Of a stretch of DNA of 48,890 nucleotides, positions 9,178-16,703 are shown piece by piece. Made by a program: the position numbers and the translations under genes. Source of the DNA: Variibacter sp. (GTDB taxonomy: Bacteria > Pseudomonadota > Alphaproteobacteria > Rhizobiales > Xanthobacteraceae); contig JADGHE010000021.1 of NCBI GenBank assembly GCA_019689555.1, positions 1 through 48,890 of the forward strand, given 5' to 3'. The notes beneath the pieces were generated by a model that saw only the letters and a list, made by a program, of their open reading frames with translations, was not told the origin of the DNA and made no database searches. Position 1 is the first letter of the stretch; every line of letters begins with the position of its first letter.

Positions 9178-9924
9178 ATGGCCGGCCATTCGCAATTCAA
9201 GAACATCATGCACCGCAAGGGGCGCCAGGACGCGGTGCGCTCGAGGGTCTTTTCCAAGCTCGCCCGCGAGATCACGGTGGCGGCGAGGCTCGGACTGCCC
9301 GATCCTGCGATGAACCCGCGGCTGCGCGCGGCCGTGCTCGCCGCGCGCGCCGAGAACATGCCGAAGGAAAACATCGAGCGCGCGATCAAGAAGGCGCAGG
9401 GCAGCGAGAGCGAGAGCTACGACGAAATCCGGTATGAAGGCTACGGGCCGGGCGGCGTCGCCATCATCGTCGAGGTGCTGACCGACAACCGCAACCGCAC
9501 CGCCTCCGACGTGCGCTCGACGTTCACGAAATACGGCGGCAACCTTGCCGAAACCGGCGCGGTGTCGTTCATGTTCGACCGGGTCGGCCTCGTGGAGTTC
9601 GATCCGAAGGTCGCGAGCGCGGATGCGATGCTCGACGCGGCGATCGAGGCCGGCGCCGACGATGTGGTGTCGACCGAAACCGGCCACGAAATCTACACCT
9701 CGCCGGAGTCGCTTGCCGAGGTCGCGAAGGCCCTGGAGGCCAAGTTCGGCGAGCCGCGCAAGGCCGCGCTGACGTGGAAGCCGCAGACCACGGTCGCGGT
9801 CGATGACGAGCAGGGCGAGAAGCTGCTCAAGCTCATCGAGGCGCTCAACGAGCACGACGACGTGCAGAACGTCTACAGTAACTTTGAAATCTCCGACGCC
9901 CTCGTTGCGCGCATGAGCGCGTAG
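9178..9924 (+). CDS. yebC: YebC/PmpR/TACO1-family protein
   Basis: A widely conserved cytoplasmic protein long annotated as a transcriptional regulator; recent work links the family to relief of ribosome stalling. The 248-residue product opens with the invariant [18 protein letters not shown] and contains [29 protein letters not shown] and the [19 protein letters not shown] block. Length is standard. The ATG at 9178 is chosen because MAGHS is the family start. Upstream 8976-9177 is non-coding, and a TATAAG sequence (9084-9089) could be a -10 element although no good -35 sits 17 bases ahead of it. In many alphaproteobacteria yebC precedes ruvC. Here it precedes an ABC importer gene instead. 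Confidence 0.95.
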   Translation: MAGHSQFKNIMHRKGRQDAVRSRVFSKLAREITVAARLGLPDPAMNPRLRAAVLAARAENMPKENIERAIKKAQGSESESYDEIRYEGYGPGGVAIIVEVLTDNRNRTASDVRSTFTKYGGNLAETGAVSFMFDRVGLVEFDPKVASADAMLDAAIEAGADDVVSTETGHEIYTSPESLAEVAKALEAKFGEPRKAALTWKPQTTVAVDDEQGEKLLKLIEALNEHDDVQNVYSNFEISDALVARMSA

Positions 9925-9956
9925 CGGTCCATCTCTCCCATTCGCAGGAGGCGCCG

Positions 9957-10970
9957 TTGCACAGCGTGGCGCGCGCCCGCTTCCCGGTCACGGTCAGCCT
10001 CGCGATCCTCGTCCTGGCGCTGGCCTTCGTGTCGCTCGGGGTCGGCGCGGTCGCCCTGTCGCCGCGCGCCGTCCTTGCGGCGTTGTGCGACGGCGAGGGC
10101 GTCTCCGGCCTGATCGTGCGCGAGATACGCCTGCCGCGAACGCTGCTCGCGCTGCTGATCGGGGCCACCTTCGGGCTCTCGGGGGCGGCGCTGCAGGGGC
10201 TCTTGCGCAATCCGCTGGCGGAGCCGGCCTTGTTCGGCGCGCCGCAGGCCGCAGCCGCCGGCGCGTCGCTGGTCATCGCCTTCGGCTTCGCGCCGGTGAC
10301 CTCGCTCGCCGTGCCGATCGCCGGCATCGCGGGCGCGCTCGCCTCGATCGCCGGCCTCGTCGCCATCGCCGGCCGGCGCGCGAGCCTCACCGTGACGCTG
10401 CTCGCCGGCCTCGCGCTCGCGAGCTTCGCCGGCGCTGCGACGGCGCTCATTCTCAATCTCGCGCCCAACCCGTACATCGCGCTTGAGATCGCCTTCTGGC
10501 TCCTTGGCTCGCTCGAAGACCGCAGCCGGGAGCATGTGCTGCTCGTTGCACCGTTCCTGGTGGCGAGCTGGGCGATCCTCGCGCCGCAGGCGCGCGCCTT
10601 TCGCGCCTTGACGCTCGGCGAGGACGCCGCCGCCTCGCTCGGCGTCGACGTCGCGCGCACGCGCCTTGCGGTCGTGATCGGCGTCGCGACCGGCATCGGC
10701 GCCGCCATATCGGTCACCGGAGCGATCGGCTTCGTGGGGCTGGTCGCGCCGCATCTCGTCCGCCGCGCCGTCGGGTCCGATCCGGCGCGCATCCTGGTTC
10801 CCGCGGCGCTCGCCGGCGCGGCCCTGCTGCTCGCCGCCGACATCGCGGTGCGACTCGTGCCGGCCGCCGTCGAGATCAAGGTTGGGGTGGCGACGGCGCT
10901 CGTCGGAGTGCCGTTCTTTTTGGCGATGATCTTCGGCGAGCGCCGCGCGCTCGAAGGCGCGCCCGCATGA
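9957..10970 (+). CDS. FecCD/BtuC-family ABC transporter permease
   Basis: This is the membrane subunit of a type II ABC importer for iron chelates, haem or vitamin B12. The 337-residue protein has about ten hydrophobic segments. It carries the family blocks LPRTLLALLIGATFGLSGAALQGLLRNPLAEP and TGAIGFVGLVAPHLVRR, the latter being the coupling helix region that contacts the ATPase. The start is a TTG at 9957, supported by a perfect AGGAGG at 9946-9951 with 5-base spacing; no ATG fits. It lies 32 bases after yebC and overlaps the ATPase gene by 4 bases (ATGA), so the two subunits are translationally coupled. No binding protein or TonB-dependent receptor is in the window, so the ligand stays open. 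Confidence 0.9.
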   Translation: MHSVARARFPVTVSLAILVLALAFVSLGVGAVALSPRAVLAALCDGEGVSGLIVREIRLPRTLLALLIGATFGLSGAALQGLLRNPLAEPALFGAPQAAAAGASLVIAFGFAPVTSLAVPIAGIAGALASIAGLVAIAGRRASLTVTLLAGLALASFAGAATALILNLAPNPYIALEIAFWLLGSLEDRSREHVLLVAPFLVASWAILAPQARAFRALTLGEDAAASLGVDVARTRLAVVIGVATGIGAAISVTGAIGFVGLVAPHLVRRAVGSDPARILVPAALAGAALLLAADIAVRLVPAAVEIKVGVATALVGVPFFLAMIFGERRALEGAPA

Positions 10971-11755
10971 GCGAAAGGACGCCAGCTCCCCTGCTCGCGG
11001 CGCGCGACGTCGCCGTGCGGCTCGGCCGCCGGCGCGTTCTCGACGGCGTGGCCATCGCCCTCGACCGCGGCGAGATCGTCGCCCTGGTGGGCCCGAACGG
11101 GGCGGGCAAGACGACGCTGCTGCGGGCGCTCGCCGGCCTCGTCGACGCTGCGGGGAGCATAGCGGTCGCAGGCCGGCCGCTCGCCCGGATGGCGCCGCGC
11201 GAGCGGGCCCGCCTCGTGGCTTACCTGCCGCAGGGCCATGTCTTCCACTGGCCGCTCGCGGCCGCCGAGATCGTGGCGCTGGGCCGCCAACCGCACGCCG
11301 ACCCGTTCGCCCGTACGACCGAAGCGGACCGTGCGGCGGTGGCGCGGGCGCTCGCCGCGACGGGGACGACCGCGTTCGCGGAGCGTCCGGTCACCACCCT
11401 TTCCGGCGGCGAGCGCGCCCGCGTCGCGCTCGCCCGGGCCCTCGCGACCGAGGCCCCCATCCTGCTCGCCGACGAGCCGACCGCCTCTCTCGACCCGCGC
11501 CACCAGCTTCTGATCATGGAGCAGCTGCGGGAGGCGGCGCGCGCGGGGGGCGCGGTGCTGGCGGCGACCCACGATCTTGCGCTCGCGGCGCGCTTTGCCG
11601 ACCGCGTGGCGGTGATGCAGGCCGGGCGGCTCGTCGCGAATGCGCCGCCCGCCGAAGCGCTCTCGGCGGAGCGGATGGCCGCGGTGTTCGGCGTGGAAAC
11701 CGTGTTCGTGGAGGCCGGCGGCGCGCGCGTGCCGATCGTTCACAGGCCGCTGTGA
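10967..11755 (+). CDS. ABC transporter ATP-binding protein (FecE/BtuD/HmuV-like)
   Basis: This is the ATPase subunit that powers the adjoining FecCD-type permease. The 262-residue product shows Walker A GPNGAGKTT, a Q-loop in YLPQGHVFHWPL, the ABC signature TLSGGERARVALARAL, Walker B ILLADEPTASLD and the switch histidine in ATHDLALAARFADR. All catalytic elements are intact. The start codon overlaps the permease stop (ATGA). The 3' end overlaps the convergent antiporter gene by 16 bases (11740-11755), a tight tail-to-tail arrangement. Substrate specificity (Fe-siderophore, haem or B12) cannot be told from the ATPase. Confidence 0.92.
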   Translation: MSERTPAPLLAARDVAVRLGRRRVLDGVAIALDRGEIVALVGPNGAGKTTLLRALAGLVDAAGSIAVAGRPLARMAPRERARLVAYLPQGHVFHWPLAAAEIVALGRQPHADPFARTTEADRAAVARALAATGTTAFAERPVTTLSGGERARVALARALATEAPILLADEPTASLDPRHQLLIMEQLREAARAGGAVLAATHDLALAARFADRVAVMQAGRLVANAPPAEALSAERMAAVFGVETVFVEAGGARVPIVHRPL

Positions 11756-13563
11756 CGGTGCCCGGAGGCGCGTCCGGCGCGCACGCTCCGGATCCGCTTC
11801 AGCCACCGGCGGATGCGGGCCTTCAGCGTGGCGGGCGCGCCCTCCTCGTCGGCATGCTCGGCGAGGTCGAGCCCCACCGTTTTCACCCGGCCGTCCACGA
11901 TCTGGTCGGCGATCAGCTTGATCGCGCCCAGAGGCAGCGTGTCGCCCTCATGCGGATCGCCGTTCAACTGGGCGTCGAACCAGTCGGCGAGGGTCTTTGA
12001 CGCCTCGTCGGCGCCGACCTGCAGACCGTAGATCTCGGCGAGCGCCCCGATCGTCGCTTCGCCCGGCACGAAGAAATCGCCGAGCAGCCGCTCGTCCGGC
12101 GCGGCCGGCGCCGGCATGTCGACGAAGAAACGGTCGAGCGCCTGCGCCTTCTCGGGCGGAGCGAGGAAGTAGGCGTAATCGCCCTCGCGGATCTCGCCGG
12201 CTTCGGCGGGCGACAGCACCCGCTCGTTGCGCACCACCAGCGCGAGCTTGGCCCAGGACGGAATGAGGCGCCGGCGCAGATAGAGGCTGTTCGCGCGCAC
12301 CAGATAGCCGACCAGCTCCTGCTCGAGCTGCCCCGGGAGGTCGAGATCGACCCGATGCGGCGGAGCATCGAGGCGCGGCAGCGCGACCTGCAGGCGGTTC
12401 GCCGCGTAGGACAGCGTCCAGCCCTGCACGAGCAGGGAGACGAGCACCACCACGAAGGCGACGTCGAAGTAGATGTAGGCCTTGGGCAGGCCGACCAGCA
12501 GCGGGATCGAGGCGAGGAAGATGCCGACCGCCCCGCGCAGGCCGACCCACGAGATGAAGAGCTTGTCGCGCCAGGCATAGCGGAACGGCGCGAGGCAGAG
12601 AAACACCGCGACCGGCCGGGCCAGGAACATCAGCGCGGCAGCCACCGCGAGCGCCGGGAGGAGCGTCGCCGGCAGCCGCTGAGGCCAAGCGAGGAGGCCC
12701 AGAATGACGAACATGACGATCTGCGCGAGCCACGTCACCGCGTCGAGGAAGACGATGACGGTGTTGTGCGCCCGCGTGGGGTGGTTGCCGACCACGAGAC
12801 CGGCCACATAGGCGGCGAGATAGCCGGAGCCGTGCATCGCCTCCGCAACGCCGAAGATCACGAGCGCGGCGGTGGCGGCGAACGGTCCGTGCAGGCCCTG
12901 CGGCAAGCCGGAGCGGTTGAGGAGAAAGACCGCGCCGCGCCCGCCCGCTATGCCGACGACGAGGCCGAGGACCGCTCCTTGGGCGAATCGGGCGGCGGCC
13001 ATCTGCCATGTGGCGCCTCCCGCCAGCAGGATCTGAACCAATAGGAGAGTGAGAAAGATCGCGAACGGATCGTTGGTGCTGGACTCGACCTCGAGCGTCG
13101 CGCCGACGCGGGGGCGCAGGCGCAGCCCGCGCGTGTGCATCAGGAAAAACACCGCCGCGGCGTCGGTCGAGGCGATGACGGCGCCGACCAGCAGCCCTTC
13201 GACCCAGCCGGCGTCCAGGACGAACATGGCCACCGGCGCCACGATCGCGGCGGTGAGCAGCACGCCCACGGTGGCGAGCAGTCCCGCCGGCGCGAGCACG
13301 CTGCGGAACGTCGGCAGGCGCGTGCGCAGCCCGCCGTCGAAGAGGATGAGCCCGAGCGCGACCGCGCCTACGGTGTAGGCGGTGCGAACGTCGTTGAACT
13401 CGATTCCTGCGGGACCCGATTCCCCCGCCAACAGGCCGATGAGAAGGAAGACGAGCAGCAGCGGCGCGCCGAACCGCATCGCGATGAGGCTCGACACGAT
13501 GCCCGCAAGGACCAGCAGCGCGCCGAGCAGGATCGTGAGGCTGACGGTGTCGAGCGCGGCCAT
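11740..13563 (-). CDS. cvrA: CvrA/NhaP2-type potassium (cation)/proton antiporter
   Basis: This inner-membrane antiporter of the CPA1 family probably exports K+ in exchange for protons, for cell-volume and pH control. The 607-residue protein has about twelve N-terminal membrane segments (residues 1 to about 395), with the Na/H-exchanger core LVGAVIASTDAAAVFF and EVESSTNDPFAIFLT holding the transport aspartates. A cytoplasmic tail follows. It begins with a TrkA_C-like domain (RANSLYLRRRLIPSW..LVVRNERVLSP) and ends with a CorC/HlyC-type transporter-associated domain (about 490-585). This domain order is that of CvrA/YcgO. AAAGGA precedes the ATG. The convergent ABC ATPase gene overlaps its last 16 bases. 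Confidence 0.88.
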   Translation of the reverse strand: MAALDTVSLTILLGALLVLAGIVSSLIAMRFGAPLLLVFLLIGLLAGESGPAGIEFNDVRTAYTVGAVALGLILFDGGLRTRLPTFRSVLAPAGLLATVGVLLTAAIVAPVAMFVLDAGWVEGLLVGAVIASTDAAAVFFLMHTRGLRLRPRVGATLEVESSTNDPFAIFLTLLLVQILLAGGATWQMAAARFAQGAVLGLVVGIAGGRGAVFLLNRSGLPQGLHGPFAATAALVIFGVAEAMHGSGYLAAYVAGLVVGNHPTRAHNTVIVFLDAVTWLAQIVMFVILGLLAWPQRLPATLLPALAVAAALMFLARPVAVFLCLAPFRYAWRDKLFISWVGLRGAVGIFLASIPLLVGLPKAYIYFDVAFVVVLVSLLVQGWTLSYAANRLQVALPRLDAPPHRVDLDLPGQLEQELVGYLVRANSLYLRRRLIPSWAKLALVVRNERVLSPAEAGEIREGDYAYFLAPPEKAQALDRFFVDMPAPAAPDERLLGDFFVPGEATIGALAEIYGLQVGADEASKTLADWFDAQLNGDPHEGDTLPLGAIKLIADQIVDGRVKTVGLDLAEHADEEGAPATLKARIRRWLKRIRSVRAGRASGHRHSGL

Positions 13564-13628
13564 GCCATCCTTTCATCACGAGCGGAGCGGAGCGGGATGC
13601 AAGTCCAATCTATCCTTGCGCAGCTCTA

Positions 13629-13656
13629 TCCTTGCGCAGCCGAGGCTGCGCAAGGA
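13629..13656. repeat. 13-bp perfect inverted repeat between cvrA and the BKACE gene
   Basis: TCCTTGCGCAGCC (13629-13641) is followed after two bases by its exact complement GGCTGCGCAAGGA (13644-13656). A further copy of the left arm, CTATCCTTGCGCAG, lies directly upstream (about 13610-13623), so one arm is also tandemly repeated. It sits about 80 bases after the BKACE stop and about 65 bases before the antiporter start on the minus strand. There is no T-run, so a simple intrinsic terminator is doubtful. Confidence 0.6.
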
Positions 13657-13738
13657 CGCGATTAGGGACTTTCCGCTCGACCGAGCGGGCGGCGGGCCGA
13701 CGCTGCCGGGGGCAGAGCGCCTCTGAAGCCGAGGCGCC

Positions 13739-14668
13739 TCAGAACGCCACCTTGTCGCCGCCCTTGAGCGCGAGAATCTCGCGCGCCTCGTCGGGCGTCG
13801 CCACTTCGAGGCCCAGTCCCTCGATGATCTGGCGCACCTTCCTGACCTGCTCGGCGTTCGACTTCGCGAGCTGGCCGGGCCCGATCCACAGCGAATCCTC
13901 GAGGCCGACGCGGACGTTTCCGCCCATGGCCGCCGCCATGGCGGCGATCGGCATCTGATTGCGGCCGGCGCCGAGCACCGACCAGCGGTACTGGTCGCCG
14001 AACAGGCGGTCCGCCGTGCGCTTCATCATCATCACATCCTCGGGATGCGTGCCGATGCCGCCGAGGATGCCGAAGACCGACTGCACGAACAGCGGCGGCT
14101 TGACCAAGCCGCGATCGAGGAAGTGCGCGAGGTTGTAAAGATGCGCGATGTCGTAGCACTCGAACTCGAAGCGCGTATCGTTCCCCTGGCAGGTCTTCAG
14201 GATGTATTCGATGTCCTGGAAGGTGTTGCGGAACACGAGGTCGCGCGTGTTCTCGAGATAGGCGCGCTCCCAGTCGTACTTGAACTCCTTGTAGCGGTTG
14301 AGCATCGGGTAGAGCGCGAAATTGATCGAGCCCATGTTGAGGCTCGCGACCTCCGGCTTCAGCTCGGCGGCGGGCCTCACGCGCTCCTGCACGGTCATCT
14401 GCGGCGCGCCGCCGGTGGTGATGTTGATCACCACGTTCGACCGCTGCTTGATCCGCGGCACGAACTTCAAGAAGCCCTCGGGCGTCTGGTCAGGCCGGCC
14501 GTTCTCCGGGTTGCGGGCGTGCAGATGCACGATGGCGGCGCCGGCTTCGGCGGCCTCGACGGCCGCATCGCAGATCTGGTCCGGCGTGATCGGCAGATAC
14601 GGCGACATCGTCGGCGTATGGATCGAGCCGGTGATGGCGCACGTGATGACGACTTTACGGCTGGCCAT
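13739..14668 (-). CDS. BKACE family (DUF849) beta-keto acid cleavage enzyme
   Basis: Members of this zinc-dependent TIM-barrel family condense a beta-keto acid with acetyl-CoA and cleave it, as Kce does with 3-keto-5-aminohexanoate in lysine fermentation. The 309-residue protein shows the family opening KVVITCAITGS, the zinc ligands of AAIVHLHARNPENGRPD (His-x-His), VINITTGG, and a GLEDSLW segment near the C-terminus. The length is typical. The GAGGG ahead of the ATG at 14668 is a reasonable ribosome site. It stands alone between non-coding stretches, so there is no CoA-transferase or dehydrogenase beside it to suggest the substrate. Dehydrocarnitine cleavage is another known activity in the family. 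Confidence 0.9.
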   Translation of the reverse strand: MASRKVVITCAITGSIHTPTMSPYLPITPDQICDAAVEAAEAGAAIVHLHARNPENGRPDQTPEGFLKFVPRIKQRSNVVINITTGGAPQMTVQERVRPAAELKPEVASLNMGSINFALYPMLNRYKEFKYDWERAYLENTRDLVFRNTFQDIEYILKTCQGNDTRFEFECYDIAHLYNLAHFLDRGLVKPPLFVQSVFGILGGIGTHPEDVMMMKRTADRLFGDQYRWSVLGAGRNQMPIAAMAAAMGGNVRVGLEDSLWIGPGQLAKSNAEQVRKVRQIIEGLGLEVATPDEAREILALKGGDKVAF

Positions 14669-15054
14669 GACTTTCCCTCGTCCTTTCTTCGGTCTGTCGT
14701 GCTCGGGATGGTGATCCTACGCGGTCGGGCGTCCGGTTGCGAAGCCCGGTATGTGCGCAAGGCGGCGCGCCGGCGCTCGCGCCAGGCCGCGCAGACGCCA
14801 AGCCTGCCCGGCGCGGAATCGCGGAGCCTCGCCTCGCATTCCGCCCGCGCGAAGACGCCCGAGCACGGAAGCCTGGTCAGGCCCCGGCCCGTCGATGGCT
14901 GTTCGCGGCACTGCGCCCTCCTTGACGCAAAAGAACTCCCTCCGCCCGCCGCCCTTGCGCGGCGGTTCAGCGAACGCTTACGGTCGCGGCCCGCGGCGCG
15001 CAAGCCCGGCGAGGATCGTGCGCCGTATGCGCGCCCCGCAAGGGAGGGTCATGC
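14669..15054. other. Intergenic region between the BKACE and methyltransferase genes
   Basis: These 386 bases separate two divergent genes. Frames stay open across the stretch only because of its high GC, and their translations look compositionally random. The only functional sequence I can point to is the AGGGAGGG ribosome site at its right end. I see no RNA gene or strong repeat. Confidence 0.5.
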
Positions 15055-15660
15055 ATGTCGGAACGCGGTCACTGGGAGGCGCGCTATGCGCGGCCCGACT
15101 ACTGGTTCGGCACCGAGCCGAACGCCTTCCTGGCGAGCCAGCGGCATCGCCTGAAGCCGGGCTGGACGGCGCTCGCCGTCGCCGACGGGGAAGGCCGCAA
15201 CGGCGTCTGGCTCGCCGAGCAGGGGCTCGACGTGACCTCGGTCGACTTCTCCCCGAGCGCGCTCGAGAAGGCGCAGCGGCTTGCGGCCGCGCGCGGGGTC
15301 GCGCTGAGGACGGTGCAGGCGGACCTCGTGCAGTGGTCGTGGCCAAAGGCGGCCTACGATCTCGTGGCCGCGATCTTCATCCAGTTTGCCGAGCCGCCCG
15401 AGCGGAACCGCGTTCTCGACGGCATCAAGCAGGCGCTCAAGCCGGGCGGCCTGCTCCTCATGCAAGGCTACCGTCCGGAGCAGCTCGCCTACGGCACCGG
15501 CGGGCCGCCCAAGGCGGAGCGCTGCTACACGCGCGCGTTCCTGGAGGAGAGGTTCGCCGACTTCTCGTCGCTCGAAATCCGCGAGCACGACAGCGTCATC
15601 GCCGAGGGCATCGGACATGCCGGCCTCTCGGCCCTGATCGATCTCGTGGGAGTAAAGTAG
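15055..15660 (+). CDS. Class I SAM-dependent methyltransferase
   Basis: A small soluble methyltransferase of 201 residues. It starts with HWEARYARPDYWFGTEPNAFL, the opening common to TehB/thiopurine-like stand-alone methyltransferases. The SAM-binding motif I is AVADGEGRNGVWLAEQGLDVTSVDFS, where the acidic D/E positions and the VDFS acidic residue that holds the ribose are present. Later segments are YDLVAAIFIQFAEP (motif IV) and LKPGGLLLMQGY (post IV). The AGGGAGGG just upstream supports the ATG at 15055. Relatives detoxify tellurite or methylate small thiols or acids; the substrate here is unknown. No operon partner. Confidence 0.85.
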   Translation: MSERGHWEARYARPDYWFGTEPNAFLASQRHRLKPGWTALAVADGEGRNGVWLAEQGLDVTSVDFSPSALEKAQRLAAARGVALRTVQADLVQWSWPKAAYDLVAAIFIQFAEPPERNRVLDGIKQALKPGGLLLMQGYRPEQLAYGTGGPPKAERCYTRAFLEERFADFSSLEIREHDSVIAEGIGHAGLSALIDLVGVK

Positions 15661-15818
15661 CGCACACCGCCGCGGCTGCGGTTTTCACCGCTTCCCGATT
15701 CTGGGGCGAGGTCGGATTCGGCATGCCGGCGCGAGAGGACCTCGCGTGCCCGAAGCGGGCGAGGTGACAGCAGCTCATTCCGCAACGCATCGAACGGGCG
15801 AGAGGGCCCCGCGAGTCC

Positions 15819-16257
15819 TTACCGAGGCGCCGTTTCCGGAATTCTCCACTTCACCCCCGGAAAACGCGCATAATCACGGTCGAGCGTGATCCACTCGCAG
15901 CCCAATTCAATCGCGAGCGCTGCGAACCAGGCGTCGGAGGCGCGCGCACCGTGCGTTTCGGTTTCGATGCACAGGCGTTGAAAGATGCCCCAGTGGCGCT
16001 CGCCTGGTTCGATGGGCTGGCAGTGCGGCTGGCCGAGAAGGCTATCGCAGAACGCGAATGCCTCCGCGACCTTGCTCGGTGTCCTGAACACAGGCGGATT
16101 GGTGGTGATCCGAACGACGGCGCTTCAGCACGACCGGAGAAATGCCGAAGCGCGCGTCGCCCAAGACGACCTCGACAAGCCACTGACGGCACATCGGATG
16201 CTGCGGCAGGTCTGACCGAAAGGCATAAATCAGGACATTGACGTCCGGCAGAATCAA
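15819..16257 (-). pseudogene. vapC: VapC-like PIN-domain toxin, broken by a one-base frameshift
   Basis: PIN-domain RNase toxin of a type II toxin-antitoxin pair, with its coding sequence split between two frames. The first part (from ATG at 16257) gives MILPDVNVLIYAF, with the first acidic residue, up to GISPVVL. The frame then becomes wrong (KRRRSDHH). Moving one base restores the expected protein: SAVVRITTNP then VFRTPSKVAEAF and DAWFAALAIELGCEWITLDRDY to the stop at 15819, supplying the other acidic residues. The extra base is one T of the TT at 16124-16125 (top strand). Without it the protein is about 145 residues, normal for this VapC group. The start overlaps the antitoxin stop by 4 bases. 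It could be a true inactivating mutation or an assembly error. Confidence 0.85.
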
Positions 16258-16538
16258 CGGGAACGCCTCATGCGCCGAACGGCGTCCAAGTCGTCCATCT
16301 CCTGAAGCACCGACGAACTGGTCAGGTCCAATCCGGGCATGAGGCCGCCTCTCGCCGTGCTGACCGGCGGCAAAACACGCCTGGGTTTCCCGGCCTTTCG
16401 CGGCTCCGCGACGACGAGGCGCAGCCCGTCCTCGATGAGGGACGTCAGCGTGCGCCCTTCCGCCGCCGCCTTGCGCTTGGCGCGAGCGAGCAAGTCCTCA
16501 GGCAGGCGAACGGTCGTGCGCGCTGTCATATGGCTCAT
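16254..16538 (-). CDS. vapB: VapB-like ribbon-helix-helix antitoxin
   Basis: This 94-residue protein (91 from the second ATG at 16529) is the antitoxin partner of the adjoining PIN toxin. Its N-terminus TARTTVRLPEDLLARAKRKAAAEGRTLTSLIEDGL is a ribbon-helix-helix DNA-binding fold, which in such pairs autoregulates the operon. The C-terminal part, with MPGLDLTSSSVLQEMDDLD, is the toxin-neutralising tail typical of this group. The stop overlaps the toxin start by 4 bases (ATGA), the usual coupling. Two CATATG palindromes (16527-16541) cover both possible start codons and may be its operator. The antitoxin frame is intact although the toxin is frameshifted. Confidence 0.85.
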   Translation of the reverse strand: MSHMTARTTVRLPEDLLARAKRKAAAEGRTLTSLIEDGLRLVVAEPRKAGKPRRVLPPVSTARGGLMPGLDLTSSSVLQEMDDLDAVRRMRRSR

Positions 16539-16541
16539 ATG
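16527..16541. promoter_or_regulatory. Paired CATATG palindromes over the vapB start (candidate autoregulatory site)
   Basis: CATATG occurs twice, separated by GCT, across the two possible start codons of the antitoxin gene. Ribbon-helix-helix antitoxins bind short paired palindromes near their own start. That it is an operator is inference from position only. Confidence 0.3.
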
Positions 16542-16577
16542 CCAACGCGGCCTTCGGCCAGCGCCTTCGGTGCTCCG

Positions 16578-16651
16578 GGATGCGCTGCAGAAGCGCTGCG
16601 ACGCATCCGGGACCGCCTGAGACGTGGCGTTCGGGCGACCCCGAAGTCTCA
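16578..16651. terminator. Candidate 3' stem-loops downstream of gabD
   Basis: Two structures lie in the gap after the gabD stop. GGATGCG (16578-16584) pairs with CGCATCC (16602-16608). TGAGAC (16618-16623) pairs with GTCTCA (16646-16651), enclosing TTCGGG-CGAC-CCCGAA (16630-16645). They are well placed to end gabD transcription before vapB. No U-tract follows, so they may be mRNA 3'-end structures or Rho-linked. Confidence 0.4.
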
Positions 16652-16703
16652 GTGCCCGTCATGCTGCCTTGCGCCCGGGACGCAGGGCACAATGCGACAC
16701 CGC

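Noticed and set aside
14467-15003. Open frame overlapping the BKACE start and the gap upstream
   Set aside because: No ribosome site and low-complexity sequence; part of it is only the shadow of the BKACE N-terminus.
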